Shown here piece by piece: positions 1 to 9,368 of a stretch of 64,000 bases of DNA. Source of the DNA: Tsukamurella sputi (lineage in GTDB: Bacteria > Actinomycetota > Actinomycetes > Mycobacteriales > Mycobacteriaceae); NCBI RefSeq assembly GCF_007858445.1, contig NZ_VIGV01000003.1, forward strand, positions 310,001-374,000, read 5' to 3'. Positions within the stretch are counted from its first letter, which is position 1; each line of letters opens with the position of its first letter. The notes beneath the pieces were generated by a model, which was given only the letters and a program-made list of their open reading frames with translations, had not been told where the DNA came from and ran no database searches. A program made the translations under genes and the position numbers.

Positions 1-97
1 ATCGGTTCGGTGTCCCACTCTGTAGCGGACGGTGTTCTGGGGTCGTGCTGTGTTCGTCTGCGTCAGTGTTATCTGGGCTGTAGCGGATGGTGGGGTT

Positions 98-295
98 TCA
101 GTCGATGCCGAGTTGGTGTTCCCAGCGGTCCCAGTCGTCGCCGGCGGGGTGGCTCTCGCCGCGGGCTTTGCGGTGGCGTGTGCGTTCCTGAGCGAACCAG
201 GCTTCGACCCAGGGCGGCAGCACAGTGACTCCGTCGTAGAAGTCGTCCCGGATGTCGCTCTCGGTGCCGTCGGGTAAGTCGCGATTGGTGCTCAC
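98..295 (-). CDS. small hypothetical protein, weak
   Basis: A possible 65-residue acidic protein read from a GTG codon. The AGGAG motif lies directly against the start, so the start is poorly supported. It has a Leu-Pro-x-Trp-x-Glu stretch followed by Ala-x-Glu-Arg, which resembles a segment of another small protein at 42,328-42,603 (Leu-Pro-Asp-Trp-Ala-Glu, then Ala-Lys-Glu-Arg). I do not recognise a family. It could be a chance reading frame in GC-rich DNA. Confidence 0.3.
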   Translation of the reverse strand: MSTNRDLPDGTESDIRDDFYDGVTVLPPWVEAWFAQERTRHRKARGESHPAGDDWDRWEHQLGID

Positions 296-459
296 TCCTA
301 TTGGGACGCATCGGCTCGGTGATCGGTTCCCTGCCTTCTCCTCAAATCGGTCGGAGCCGTCGAGTTCGATGGTTGCGCTGCGGCGTGTCCGAACGTCAGG
401 ATCGTTACCCCCTCTGCAAGATGGACAGCAAGTTTGGTAACGATTTCTGGGGAGGCGTC

Positions 460-1275
460 ATGGTGCGGATCGAAGGGCTGCGTCCGAGGGCGCCGCGAAC
501 GCAGGCATTGCGAATGCTGCGGCCGCATATGGTGCCGATCGCTGCGATCGCGCTCGCTGCGGATGAGGCGTGTGCGCAGTTGTGTGAGGCGTTGTACCTG
601 GATCCGGCGTCGCGACGTCGGTACGACTCGAAGTCGCGGGGGCTGCTGACGGCGATGGTGTGGTCGGAGGGGCTGCGCGAGTGGACCAACGCGGTGAACC
701 CGCCGCACGTGCGGCTGCACGAGCCGCACAACTGGACCGAGCTGATCGTGCACGGCAACCTGCACGTGAAGGTCGAGCGGGACACCCCGTGGCGGCAGGT
801 CTCGCAGAGTGAGCGCCAGCGGCTGCGCAAGCAGCAGTGCCAGGACTACACGCTGCCGTTCGACGTGGTGAGCACCGCCGAGTTCGCGGTGACCAACGTC
901 GACCTGTCCGGAACGCTCAACGACGCGAACCGGATCATCGGAGTGCAGGCCCGCACCCGCCTCGGCGAGCGGTACCTGTGGGCCCCGCACGAGGTGGACA
1001 TCGAGTCGGCGCGCCGCATGCTGGTGGCCTGGCGGCGCCGCAGGGTGCCGTGGCTGATGACTTCCGAGCGGGCGTTGGTGCTGGCCGCAACGGACGAAGC
1101 CCGTGAGGAAGCGGCCCGCCTGCGTGCCGAGAATGAGGACCTTCAAGACCGCCTCGCCCGCGCTGAGGCCGACATCGCCGTCCTCGCCCGCAGTGCCGGC
1201 CTGGCCGCGGAGCGCAGCCGCTTCGAGGTCCCCACCAACCCGAACGCCGCCGAGGATGCCGAAGCGGACGAGTAG
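460..1275 (+). CDS. hypothetical protein upstream of an XRE-ImmA gene
   Basis: A 271-residue soluble protein of unknown function. The ATG at 460 is chosen because GGAGG lies at 451-455; the frame is open further upstream but without a ribosome site. The C-terminal third (about residues 200-250) is rich in Ala, Arg, Glu and Leu in a heptad-like pattern and is probably a coiled coil; the tail is acidic. No catalytic motif or membrane segment is visible. It precedes an XRE-ImmA/IrrE gene by about 130 bp. A second ImmA gene in the window (36,836-38,098) also has an unknown protein directly upstream, so the pair may be a regulator and its partner. That functional link is inference. Confidence 0.6.
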   Translation: MVRIEGLRPRAPRTQALRMLRPHMVPIAAIALAADEACAQLCEALYLDPASRRRYDSKSRGLLTAMVWSEGLREWTNAVNPPHVRLHEPHNWTELIVHGNLHVKVERDTPWRQVSQSERQRLRKQQCQDYTLPFDVVSTAEFAVTNVDLSGTLNDANRIIGVQARTRLGERYLWAPHEVDIESARRMLVAWRRRRVPWLMTSERALVLAATDEAREEAARLRAENEDLQDRLARAEADIAVLARSAGLAAERSRFEVPTNPNAAEDAEADE

Positions 1276-1405
1276 AACCCCAACGGCCGTTCCTCCTCCG
1301 TGGTGCGGGTGTGACGGTAGGGATTACCGGTGATCGGGGAATGATTGCGTGGTGTTCGGCACGTCAGCGTGATCCGTGAGGGTGGGAGGGTCTAAGATTT
1401 TGGCC

Positions 1406-2545
1406 ATGGGAACGGTGACGGATCTTGATTCGCGGGCGTCGCGTTCGCCGCTGTCGACCGACCGCTGCGCGGTGGCCGCCACATTGAGCGCCACCCGTGA
1501 GCGCCGCGGACTGACGGCCAAGCAGGTTGCTGATGCCTTGGGGCGTTCCCCGAGTTACGTCTCGCGCGCTGAGAGCGGCGACGGATCGGTCAGTGGTGCG
1601 GATCTGACGTTGTGGGCGCAGGTGCTCGATGTGACCGAGGAGCTGCTGTGCACGGTGTTGCCGCAGGAGCCGCCCGAGGGTGTGCACTTCCGTAGCCAAA
1701 CTGTCACTAAGCGGTTGCAGGACAGGTTGATTCAGCATGCGAACTTCGCCGGTTGGATGCTCAACCGGTTGCATGAGGACACGTTGGCGACCGCGGTGCA
1801 TCCGCGGTCGGTGCCGCAGCTGGATGTGGACCTGCTCGATGAGGGGTCGGAGGAGGCCGCGCAGCTGGTGCGGCAGGCGTGGCGCATCCATGGCCCGGTC
1901 TCCGACATCGCCGGCCTGCTCGAGAGCGCCGGGATCATGATCTTGCCGATGCCCGCCGATGTGGACAAGGTCGACGCGATCAGCGTCCGCACCACCGGCC
2001 CGGTGACCGCTGTGATCCTGCTCAACCCCCACGCGCCGGAGGATCGGCAGCGGCACACCCTCGCCCACGAGCTGGGGCACCTGGTGATGGATGAACTGTC
2101 GGGTGTGTCGTTGGGGCTCAAGGAGATCGAGAACCGGGCGGATCGGTTCGCCGCGGAGTTCCTCGCCCCATACGGGTCGTTGCGCGACGAGCTGCGGGGG
2201 ATCACCCCGGCCCGGATCGACACCCTCGACGATCTGCGGCGCCGGTGGGGGGTAAGCCTGTCGGCGCTGGTGCGCCGCGCGCACGTGCACGCCGACATCA
2301 CCGAATCGCAGTACCGGTACTGGTTCCGCACCCTCAACGCCCGGAACCTGCTGCGGGACAAGCGGCGATCGACGTACCCGGTCCGGCCGCAGGCGGCCGC
2401 GGAGTTCTTCGCCTCACTGCGGAACAGTCGCTACGCCGTCGCCGATATCGCTGCGATCACCGCGACCAGGCCCCGGGAGTTGCAGGACGTGTTCGGCGAC
2501 TCGTGGCCGTTCCCGCGGCTGCGGCCGCAGCTGAGCAGCGTCTAA
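1406..2545 (+). CDS. XRE-type HTH and ImmA/IrrE metallopeptidase protein
   Basis: A 379-residue protein. The N-terminal part (about residues 25-85) reads as an XRE helix-turn-helix (Lys-Gln-Val-Ala-Asp-Ala-Leu-Gly, then Ser-Tyr-Val-Ser-Arg). The central domain has the zincin motif HELGH within HTLAHELGHLVMD, followed by an E-x3-A-x2-F-A-x2-F-L-A-P block, both typical of ImmA/IrrE (DUF955) peptidases. Members of this family cleave or release repressors in mobile elements and some toxin-antitoxin systems. The start is uncertain: ATG 1406 is used, and an in-frame GTG lies at 1376. The target is unknown; the upstream gene at 460-1275 is a candidate partner. Confidence 0.82.
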   Translation: MGTVTDLDSRASRSPLSTDRCAVAATLSATRERRGLTAKQVADALGRSPSYVSRAESGDGSVSGADLTLWAQVLDVTEELLCTVLPQEPPEGVHFRSQTVTKRLQDRLIQHANFAGWMLNRLHEDTLATAVHPRSVPQLDVDLLDEGSEEAAQLVRQAWRIHGPVSDIAGLLESAGIMILPMPADVDKVDAISVRTTGPVTAVILLNPHAPEDRQRHTLAHELGHLVMDELSGVSLGLKEIENRADRFAAEFLAPYGSLRDELRGITPARIDTLDDLRRRWGVSLSALVRRAHVHADITESQYRYWFRTLNARNLLRDKRRSTYPVRPQAAAEFFASLRNSRYAVADIAAITATRPRELQDVFGDSWPFPRLRPQLSSV

Positions 2546-2561
2546 CCCCGTCCAGGTCGCT

Positions 2562-3008
2562 GTGCGGGCTATCCGCCGGACGTGGCGTCCGGCGCCGCTT
2601 CCACCGGACGCGGTGCATTCGGCCGCAGCCACGCTGCGTGAGCACCAAACCGAGCAGGACGTCGCCGCCGGCGGCGAGGTGCGCCGCCGCGTCGTCTGCG
2701 ACGACGGCAGGGTCGCGCTCGGCCGCGTCAAGCTCAACCGTCGCCGAAAGGCCCGCCGCACCTACGCGTTCCTGATCTGGCGTGAACACGGCGAGCGTCG
2801 TGAGCTGATGCTCGGCGAAGCGACCGCTCGCACCTTCCCGGCCAACCTACGCGCCGCCTGGGATCTGGTGCACGCGCACCGGCTCACCACCGCCGAAGGA
2901 CGACGCACCTGGCCGCAGACCCGCCACCAGCTCCATGCCCAGGCCGTCCATGACCGCAACGGGAGCGAAGGGCCGGACTGCGCAACGCCCCGCGAAACGC
3001 ACTCGTGA
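2562..3008 (+). CDS. hypothetical basic protein
   Basis: An Arg-rich protein of up to 148 residues, starting 16 bp after the XRE-ImmA gene on the same strand. The middle (about residues 40-110) has a regular hydrophobic and basic pattern that looks like a folded domain, whereas the last 25 residues look unstructured. I do not recognise the family. Overlapping frames on the other strand are less protein-like, but the call remains tentative and the true start may be downstream of 2562. Confidence 0.45.
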   Translation: MRAIRRTWRPAPLPPDAVHSAAATLREHQTEQDVAAGGEVRRRVVCDDGRVALGRVKLNRRRKARRTYAFLIWREHGERRELMLGEATARTFPANLRAAWDLVHAHRLTTAEGRRTWPQTRHQLHAQAVHDRNGSEGPDCATPRETHS

Positions 3009-3166
3009 TAGCCACCTACGCCGAGTTGCGGGTGGCGCCGCTGAACACGATGCTCCGTCGGCCCGGGACATCGAGCCGGGCTGTCCGGCCGGCGATCATG
3101 CCGACCGGGATCTCGTCCAGTCGGTCCGCGAAGGGTGATCGCGAACGCGTGGCCGTGGCTTGCCTC

Positions 3167-4636
3167 CTACTTCTTGGCCCGGTCCAGGCCGAGTACGTCG
3201 GTGATGTAGAAGAACGGGTCGGTCTGGTCGGTGACGCCGACGACGTTGGCGGCGCCGGGGCCGTACGCGGCGATGCGGACCTGGCCGCCGGTGTGCTGCT
3301 CCTCGCCCGGGTCGAGCGACGTGCCGTAGTTGACCGTGAGCAGGCCGCCGTCCTTGGTGTTGAGCGTGCGGGTCAGGCCCGGGGTGACGGAGCCGGTCTC
3401 GACGATCTGGCTGGTGTGCGCGTGATCGCCGGTGACGATGACCAGGGTGTCCTTGTCCTTCTTCGCGAAGTCGAGCGCCGCGGTGACGGCCTCGGACAGC
3501 TGGACGGTCTCGCCGATCTGGCCGCACGGGTCGGCGTCGTGGTTGGCCTTGTCGACGGAGCCGGACTCGACCTGCAGGAAGAAGCCCTTGTCGCCCCCCA
3601 GCAGGTCGATCGCCTTCTTGGTCATGGTCTCGAGCTTCGGGGTCGCGGCGAACTCGGGGTTCGGCGAGCAGGTGACGGCCGGCTCCTTGCCGCCCTCCTT
3701 GGTCGCGGTGGCCTTGCCCCACAGGCGGGGCAGGTTGCCGTCGGCGAAGACGCCGAGCAGCGGCTTGTCCTGGCCCGCGTCCTTGACGGCGTCGAGCTCC
3801 TCACCCGAGCGGACCATCTGGTAGCCGCGCTCCTTGGCCTGCACCTCGAGCGTCTTGCCCGCGTACTGGCCGGCGCCGGCGACCTCCTGGAAGGTCTTGA
3901 AGCCGCCGCCCAGGGTGACGTCGGCGCGGGCCGCCAGCAGCTGCTCGGTGATCGACCCGAGGCCGCCGTTCTCCAGGGCGTCCGACGCGCACTTCTCCTT
4001 GGTGGCGACGGGGCCGTAGCACTTGCGCTGCGCGACGTGCGCGACCTGCACGGCCGGGGTCGCGTCCTGCAGCTCGGTGGTGGTGACGTTGCCCGTCTTG
4101 CGGCCGTTGGCCTTGGCGATCTCGAGGATCGAGCGCTGCGCCTTGCCGTTGACGTCCACGCCGACGGCGCCGTTGTAGGTCTTGGTGCCGGTGGCCCACG
4201 CGGAGCCGGAGGCGGCGGAATCGGTCGTGTAGTCGGGCTTCTTGGTGTTCTTGTCCAGCGCGTACGTGGTGTAGTCACCCGACAGCGGCAGCTGGTCGAT
4301 GCCGGGGATCTGGCCGCCGGCGCCCCACTGGTAGTCACGGGCCAGCGTGAGCTCCTGGTTGGCGGTGCCGTCACCGATGATCAGGATGACGTTCTTCGCC
4401 TTCGACCGCTGGATCGAATCGGCGATCGCCTGCGTCTGGTCGCCGGCGAGGCGCTTCGCACCCCCGTGGGCGGTGATGTCGCCCGCCGCGGACCGGGTGA
4501 TGTCCACCTTCGACGCGGTGTCGCCCGAGACCCCCGGGCCCCCGTCGTTACTGCCGCACGCCGCCACGACACCGAGCACCGCCACCACGCTGACGGCCGC
4601 CGCGACGCGCGTCTTTCCACCATCGATCTTCGTCAT
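3167..4636 (-). CDS. phoA: alkaline phosphatase, lipoprotein
   Basis: A 489-residue alkaline phosphatase that hydrolyses phosphomonoesters outside the cytoplasmic membrane. The N-terminus is a lipoprotein signal: Lys/Arg-containing n-region, hydrophobic stretch, then lipobox VVAAC with Cys near position 27. The metal site is recognisable as IIGDG near residue 85, and the nucleophile motif as TTDSAASG (Asp-Ser-Ala). The second metal ligands are [14 protein letters not shown] and the late EQHTGG. Length fits the PhoA family. It stands alone; the neighbours do not look functionally linked. No Pho box is evident upstream by eye. A long open frame on the opposite strand is a GC-driven shadow. Confidence 0.9.
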   Translation of the reverse strand: MTKIDGGKTRVAAAVSVVAVLGVVAACGSNDGGPGVSGDTASKVDITRSAAGDITAHGGAKRLAGDQTQAIADSIQRSKAKNVILIIGDGTANQELTLARDYQWGAGGQIPGIDQLPLSGDYTTYALDKNTKKPDYTTDSAASGSAWATGTKTYNGAVGVDVNGKAQRSILEIAKANGRKTGNVTTTELQDATPAVQVAHVAQRKCYGPVATKEKCASDALENGGLGSITEQLLAARADVTLGGGFKTFQEVAGAGQYAGKTLEVQAKERGYQMVRSGEELDAVKDAGQDKPLLGVFADGNLPRLWGKATATKEGGKEPAVTCSPNPEFAATPKLETMTKKAIDLLGGDKGFFLQVESGSVDKANHDADPCGQIGETVQLSEAVTAALDFAKKDKDTLVIVTGDHAHTSQIVETGSVTPGLTRTLNTKDGGLLTVNYGTSLDPGEEQHTGGQVRIAAYGPGAANVVGVTDQTDPFFYITDVLGLDRAKK

Positions 4637-4823
4637 TGCAGCATGGGATCACACGTCCTTGAACGATCCTTACTGTCGAGGTGAACACTCTGTGCCGATG
4701 TCGAGTTGAACTGGCGAGATGCCAGATCGGATTGACCGCAGTCGCCATGAGCCGAAATGGTGCAGGTCCGGTAACGCCAAGGCGTGCACTTGTCCTGCGG
4801 TCCATCACGGGGCCGCAGGTGTG

Positions 4824-6323
4824 TCACTGTGTACCGGAGTACCGGAGGGTGGTCATCATGCCCATCTCCATGTGATAGATGTTATGGCAATGCAGGGCCC
4901 AGCTGCCGGGGTTGTCCGCGTCGAGGTCGACCTCGACCGAGCCCATCGGTTTGAGGAGCAGGGTGTCCTTGCGCAGGCCTCTGCTGCCGGGCAGGGCCCA
5001 GGTGTGGCCGTGGATATGCATGGGGTGCAGCATCATCGTTTCGTTGGTGATCTGCATCCGCAGGCGCTGGCCTTTCCGGACTATCAACGGTTTGTCTTCG
5101 CCGTGCTTCTTGCCGTTGATGCCCCACGCGTACGGGTCCATCTGGCCGTTGAGCGTGACCTTGAGCGTCGAGTCCGGTTCGCGGTCGGGTAGGCGCGCGG
5201 AGTCGGCGGCGGTCAATTCGGACGCCCCGAGCAGGACGGGGCCGTCCAGTTCAGCGGGGCGAACGTCGGCAGCGGGTGCGTCGCCGGATCCGGTGCGCAG
5301 GACCGCCAGTGCCTGACCCTTCTTGCCTTCCGCGGCGGCGACGAGAGGGAACGCGCCGGCGCCCGCGGTGACGGTCACGTCGTACCGTTCGCCCATGGCG
5401 ACGAACAGTGCCCGAGCTTGCTTGTCATTGACCCGGTGTCCATCGGTGTGGGTGACGGTCATGGTGTGGCCGCCGAGGGCGACCCGGAAGACAGTGTCGG
5501 AGCCGGCGTTGATGATCCGTAAGCGGATCCGCTGTCCTGGTTTGGCGCGGAACTCGGTCGGCGCCGCGGGGATCCGGCCGTTGATGAGGTAGTGCGGGTA
5601 GATCACGTCGCCGGCATCGCCGAGCGGTGAGCTGCTCATGCCGGGCATCGAGGAGTGATCCATGCCACCCATATCCATTCCGGGTTTGAGTGACCCGGTC
5701 TTGGCCTGGAAGTCGGCCAGGATCTGGTCGGGGTTCTTGCCGACGCCGTCGGTCCAGTCGTCGAGGACGACGATCCACTCGTCGTCGTAGGCGCCGCGTT
5801 CGGTGGGATCATCGATGATGATCGGGGCGTAGAGGGCGCGGTCGAGTTGGGCGCCGACATGCGGATGGAAGTAGTGGGTGCCCGGGTCCGGTGCGGTGAA
5901 CTCGTAGACGAACCTTCTTCCGGGACGGATCGCGTCCTGGGTGACGCCGGGAACACCGTCGGCTTCGTTGCGGAGCCGGATCCCGTGCCAGTGGATGGTG
6001 GTGTCGGCGGGAAGCTTGTTGTCGAGGGTGACGCGCAGGAAATCGCCGGCCTTGGCGCGGATGACTTTGCCCGGTAGGGCGTCGTCGTACGCCCAAGTCC
6101 GGGCGGTAATGCCGCCGAGGTCGACGGTGCTCTCCCGCGCGGTGAGCGTCGTTTCGACGACCTTCTGCCCGGCCTGGGGTGTCGCCTGCAGCGGCGGGCC
6201 CTGTATCGATCGCGAGCCGCCGCCCGGCTTGCTGGTGCTCGTGCCGCCGCACGCGGCGAGTACCCCCGACCCAACCAGGCCCAGGCCAGCCGCAATCACC
6301 GCGCGCCGTGATGCGTACACCAT
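4824..6323 (-). CDS. multicopper oxidase (copper efflux oxidase type)
   Basis: A 499-residue secreted three-domain multicopper oxidase that likely oxidises Cu(I) at the cell surface. The start MVYASRRAVIAAG gives a twin-arginine/lipoprotein-like signal (Arg-Arg, hydrophobic core, LAACGG lipobox). Copper ligands occur in the four expected blocks: HWHG and HYFHPHVG in domain 1, HPMHIHGH and HCHNIYHMEMGMM in domain 3. A Met-rich loop (GMDMGGMDHSSMPGMSS, about residues 240-256) is typical of copper-handling enzymes such as CueO and MmcO. A palindromic CsoR-type operator lies 27-51 bp upstream of the start. It is the last gene of a copper/mercury cluster on the minus strand. Confidence 0.9.
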   Translation of the reverse strand: MVYASRRAVIAAGLGLVGSGVLAACGGTSTSKPGGGSRSIQGPPLQATPQAGQKVVETTLTARESTVDLGGITARTWAYDDALPGKVIRAKAGDFLRVTLDNKLPADTTIHWHGIRLRNEADGVPGVTQDAIRPGRRFVYEFTAPDPGTHYFHPHVGAQLDRALYAPIIIDDPTERGAYDDEWIVVLDDWTDGVGKNPDQILADFQAKTGSLKPGMDMGGMDHSSMPGMSSSPLGDAGDVIYPHYLINGRIPAAPTEFRAKPGQRIRLRIINAGSDTVFRVALGGHTMTVTHTDGHRVNDKQARALFVAMGERYDVTVTAGAGAFPLVAAAEGKKGQALAVLRTGSGDAPAADVRPAELDGPVLLGASELTAADSARLPDREPDSTLKVTLNGQMDPYAWGINGKKHGEDKPLIVRKGQRLRMQITNETMMLHPMHIHGHTWALPGSRGLRKDTLLLKPMGSVEVDLDADNPGSWALHCHNIYHMEMGMMTTLRYSGTQ

Positions 6324-6349
6324 ATAATCGCACCTCTCGTAGATAACCC

Positions 6350-6374
6350 GATGATACCCCATGGGGGTATCATC
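6350..6374. promoter_or_regulatory. 25-bp palindromic operator, CsoR type
   Basis: Arms GATGATACCCC and GGGGTATCATC are perfect inverted repeats around ATG. The core TACCC-N5-GGGTA matches the general pattern of CsoR-family operators. It lies between the merA stop (6411) and the multicopper oxidase start (6323), so it most likely controls the oxidase separately from merA. No Cu-type CsoR is encoded nearby; the CsoR-family gene at 22,748 appears to be a different type. Family assignment of the binder is inference. Confidence 0.6.
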
Positions 6375-6410
6375 AGGTGGGGGTTCCATTCGGGGATGTT
6401 CGCTCGGACG

Positions 6411-7832
6411 TTAGGCGCAGCAGGACAGCTTCGAGACGTCGGTGACAAAGGACTTGGCGGCGATCTGGATGCCTTCGGCCATGGTCAGGTAGGGCGTCCA
6501 GGCGTTGGCGATCTCGGTGACGGTTTTGCCCAAGATGTGAACGCCGGTGGCGACCAGTTCTCCTGCGTTCTCGGCGACGGTGGTCAGGCCGAGGACCTCG
6601 CCCGTGGCGGCGTTGGTGACGATCTTTATGAACCCTCGGGTGTCCCGGTTCACCACCGCGCGGGGCACGTGGTCGAGCGGCAGGACGCGACAGGCGCAGC
6701 GGATCCCCGCTGTACGTGCCTGCTCTTCTGTGATGCCGACTGTGCCGATCGCCGGGTTGGTGAAAGTCACTCGCGGCAGTCGAGTGTAGTCGACGGACTT
6801 GGCGGCGCCTGCGAGTGAGTTGTCGGCGACCAGGGTGCCGTGGCGGGCGGCGACGTAGACGAACTGCGGATGGCCGGTGACATCGCCTGCGGCCCAGACC
6901 CGGGGGTTGGACGATTGCAGGTGGTCGCTGACGAGGATCTGTCCGGAGTCGCCGGTGTGGACTCCGACCGTGGCGAGGTTCATTGCATCGGTGGCGGGGC
7001 GGCGGCCGAGGGCAACGAGAATCTGGTCGGCGCGATCTTCCTGCAAGCGTCCGGACACATCGCTGGTGACGGTCACCGTGCCGTCTGCGGTGCGGGTGAC
7101 ATGGAGGGGTACCGCTCCTCGTTTGACTTGGATCCCTTCATCGGCGAAGACCTCGGCCAGCGTCCTGGAGACCTCTGGTTCTTCTTTCGACGCTAGTTGC
7201 GACCGGGCCAGCAGCGTGACCTGCGATCCTAGGCGGGCGAACAGCTGTGCCTGTTCCAAGGCGACGTAGCCGCCGCCGAGCACTAGCAGTGACTGGGGAA
7301 GCTGTGTCAGGTCCATTGCCGCGGTCGAGGTCAGATACCCCGCCTCGTCCAGCCCGGGTATCGGTGGTGCCCAGGGGCGGGCGCCGGTGGCGATCAGGTA
7401 GTGCTCGGCCGTGACGGTTTCGACGTTGCCGTCGACGTCGGTGATGTCGAGGACCGGCGCATCCGGTGTGCCGGCGAATGACGCGAAGCCCCGCCGGGTC
7501 TGCCACCCGTAAGAGTCGGCGATCTCGGCGTATTTCGCGGTCCGCAAGATGTCGACCAGCGACTGCTTTCCGGCGACTGCCGTGGGCATGTCCACCGGCC
7601 CTGCGGCCGTTGTGATGCCTGGGAACCGGCCGGGAGCGTCGGCAGCGGCGTGCCGTGCTGCGGCGGCCGCGATCAGGGCTTTGGACGGTACGCAGCCGGT
7701 GTTCACGCAGGTCCCCCCAAGCGTGCCGCGCTCGATCATCACCAGCGACTTCCCGAGTGTGCTCGCGCGGATTGCGGCAGCGAACGCGCCGCCGCCGGAC
7801 CCGATGATCGCGAGGTCATAGTTGGTGGGCAT
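6411..7832 (-). CDS. merA: mercury(II) reductase
   Basis: A 473-residue flavoprotein disulfide reductase that would reduce Hg(II) to volatile Hg(0) using NADPH. Visible: N-terminal FAD motif GSGGGAFAAAI, redox pair GGTCVNTGCVPSK, NAD(P)H site VLGGGYVALEQAQ, a second FAD motif with AAGDV, and the diagnostic vicinal C-terminal cysteines in KLSCCA. It lacks the N-terminal heavy-metal-associated domain of many MerA proteins, but a free-standing HMA protein is encoded just upstream (7985-8203). No merB or merT is seen. It sits within a copper-type cluster and probably shares its MerR-controlled transcript. Confidence 0.92.
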   Translation of the reverse strand: MPTNYDLAIIGSGGGAFAAAIRASTLGKSLVMIERGTLGGTCVNTGCVPSKALIAAAAARHAAADAPGRFPGITTAAGPVDMPTAVAGKQSLVDILRTAKYAEIADSYGWQTRRGFASFAGTPDAPVLDITDVDGNVETVTAEHYLIATGARPWAPPIPGLDEAGYLTSTAAMDLTQLPQSLLVLGGGYVALEQAQLFARLGSQVTLLARSQLASKEEPEVSRTLAEVFADEGIQVKRGAVPLHVTRTADGTVTVTSDVSGRLQEDRADQILVALGRRPATDAMNLATVGVHTGDSGQILVSDHLQSSNPRVWAAGDVTGHPQFVYVAARHGTLVADNSLAGAAKSVDYTRLPRVTFTNPAIGTVGITEEQARTAGIRCACRVLPLDHVPRAVVNRDTRGFIKIVTNAATGEVLGLTTVAENAGELVATGVHILGKTVTEIANAWTPYLTMAEGIQIAAKSFVTDVSKLSCCA

Positions 7833-7984
7833 GGTTGCTCCTGTCGCCGCGCGGGGCTTCTCGTCTGGTCTTATCCATACCCCCGTCTACGGCTTGCGTG
7901 TCGCAGTCGGCAGGTGCAGACCGGGCGGCGCGTCGGCGTTGGTCGTCGAGCTTGTCGTCGATCAGCGGTGGATGGCTTGCGCGA

Positions 7985-8203
7985 CTAGGGCGCCAGCGTG
8001 GCCGGGTATCCGAGTTCGGTGATGGTGGTGATCACGTCGTCGGCGGTGGTGCGTGTGGGGTCGAGGTCGACGGTTGTCTCGCCCATTTTGCGGGAGGTGG
8101 TGGAGGTCAGCACGCCGGGGAGGTCTTCGAGGGTGTCGTCGATCAGCAGTGAGCAGCTGCCGCAGTGCATTCCGGTGACGCTGATGGTGATGGTCGTGGG
8201 CAT
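7985..8203 (-). CDS. heavy-metal-associated domain protein (CopZ-like)
   Basis: A 72-residue single HMA domain with metal-binding GMHCGSC at about residues 11-17. Such proteins ferry Cu(I) or Hg(II) to a P-type ATPase or reductase in the cytoplasm. It lies between merA (downstream) and the TauE/SafE-cupredoxin gene (upstream, 42 bp gap), and copA is two genes upstream. It could serve either CopA or MerA; the copper role is more likely from context. Confidence 0.88.
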   Translation of the reverse strand: MPTTITISVTGMHCGSCSLLIDDTLEDLPGVLTSTTSRKMGETTVDLDPTRTTADDVITTITELGYPATLAP

Positions 8204-8245
8204 CGGGTCGATACCTTTCGTTGGACAGTGGGGTGAGACGGGAAG

Positions 8246-9292
8246 TTAGACGATGGTGAGAGTGCCGGTGTACATGCCCATGCCACACACGTACGGGAGG
8301 GTGCCGGGGGTGAGGGCGCCGAGGTCGAGGCGAGTGTCACCGGTCGCGGGGAGAGTCTTCTCTTCGCCGCGGCTGGGGATGGTGAACGTGCGGGTGCAAC
8401 CGGCGTCTCTGCTAGCGCGGAGGATCAAAATGGTGGGGATTCCGGCTTTGATCTGCACGTTCTTCGGGCTGTAGCCGGCGGAACTGGCGGTGATGACTAC
8501 CTGCTGTTTGCCGTCGGTGATGGTCGCGGCGGTGGTGTCGGCGGCCGCGGCGCTCAGGCCGATGTTGCTGCCGATGCGGCTGGCGGCCCACGGGGATCCG
8601 GCGAGCTCGAGGCCCCCGTTGAGGGTGAACAGGCCGAGGGCGACGACGACGATCCCGGTCGCGACAGCGAGGCGGTTGTTCCAGACGCTGGCGGCTTTGC
8701 GCGCTGCGTAGCCCAGCACGGCGAACAGTGGGCTGGTGCCGACGACGAAGACGGCCATGATCGCCGCGCCTTGGACCGCTGCCCCGGAGGCGAGGGCGAG
8801 CGCTTCGACGGAGAGTGTGACCCCGCACGGGATGAGTACGGTGGCGACGCCGAGCAGTGCGGGTGCGAACGCTTGGCGCGAGCGGGCCCGGCCGCGCACG
8901 AAGCTGGCCCACGAGGCCGGGGGCTCGATGACGATGCCGCGGAATCCGGGGACGCCGAGCTGGGCGAGGCCGAGCACGATGATCAGCACGCCGGCGCCGA
9001 TCTGCAGCCACGTCCGCGCCCCGACGGACAGCTGCACGACTGAGCCTAAGGCGCCGAGGAGGGCGCCGAGCACGGTGTAGGCGAGGAGTTTCCCGGCGAG
9101 GAAGCCACCGACGGGGGTCAGGTCCTCACCGAGAGTGGCGAGCACAGACTGCCGCGGGCTGCGGCCGCTGCTCGGAGTGGTGGCGTGGGCGCGTTGCCGG
9201 GTGATCAGGCCGGTCAGAAGGCCGCCTTGCACCGCGGCGCACGAGACGCCGCCGGCGAACAGGCCGGTGATCAGGACAGCGGTGAGGTTCAC
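8246..9292 (-). CDS. TauE/SafE-like membrane protein fused to a cupredoxin-like domain
   Basis: A 348-residue two-part protein. Residues 1 to about 235 form six or so membrane segments of the urease-accessory/DsbD-like TauE/SafE type, with conserved Cys-containing segments (GGVSCAAVQGGLL, LIPCGVTLS). Residues about 255-348 are a short cupredoxin-like domain (GYSPKNVQIKAG near its start; Cys in DAGC and in PYVCGMGMYTG, with a Met-rich end) that probably binds copper outside the membrane. It lies 76 bp downstream of copA and 42 bp upstream of the CopZ-like gene, so a role in copper transport or delivery is likely. The transported substrate is not shown by the sequence. Confidence 0.85.
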   Translation of the reverse strand: MNLTAVLITGLFAGGVSCAAVQGGLLTGLITRQRAHATTPSSGRSPRQSVLATLGEDLTPVGGFLAGKLLAYTVLGALLGALGSVVQLSVGARTWLQIGAGVLIIVLGLAQLGVPGFRGIVIEPPASWASFVRGRARSRQAFAPALLGVATVLIPCGVTLSVEALALASGAAVQGAAIMAVFVVGTSPLFAVLGYAARKAASVWNNRLAVATGIVVVALGLFTLNGGLELAGSPWAASRIGSNIGLSAAAADTTAATITDGKQQVVITASSAGYSPKNVQIKAGIPTILILRASRDAGCTRTFTIPSRGEEKTLPATGDTRLDLGALTPGTLPYVCGMGMYTGTLTIV

Positions 9293-9368
9293 GGTGTTGC
9301 CTCTCGAGAAGAGTCGGGTGTTATCGGTATGGACGTCGGTGCAGGGGACGGCGCGGATGCTGGCTCGG

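Noticed and set aside
3005-4684. Long open frame on the plus strand opposite phoA
   Set aside because: It is a GC-driven antisense frame rich in Gly, Val, Arg and Leu with no family signal, while the minus strand encodes a clear alkaline phosphatase.
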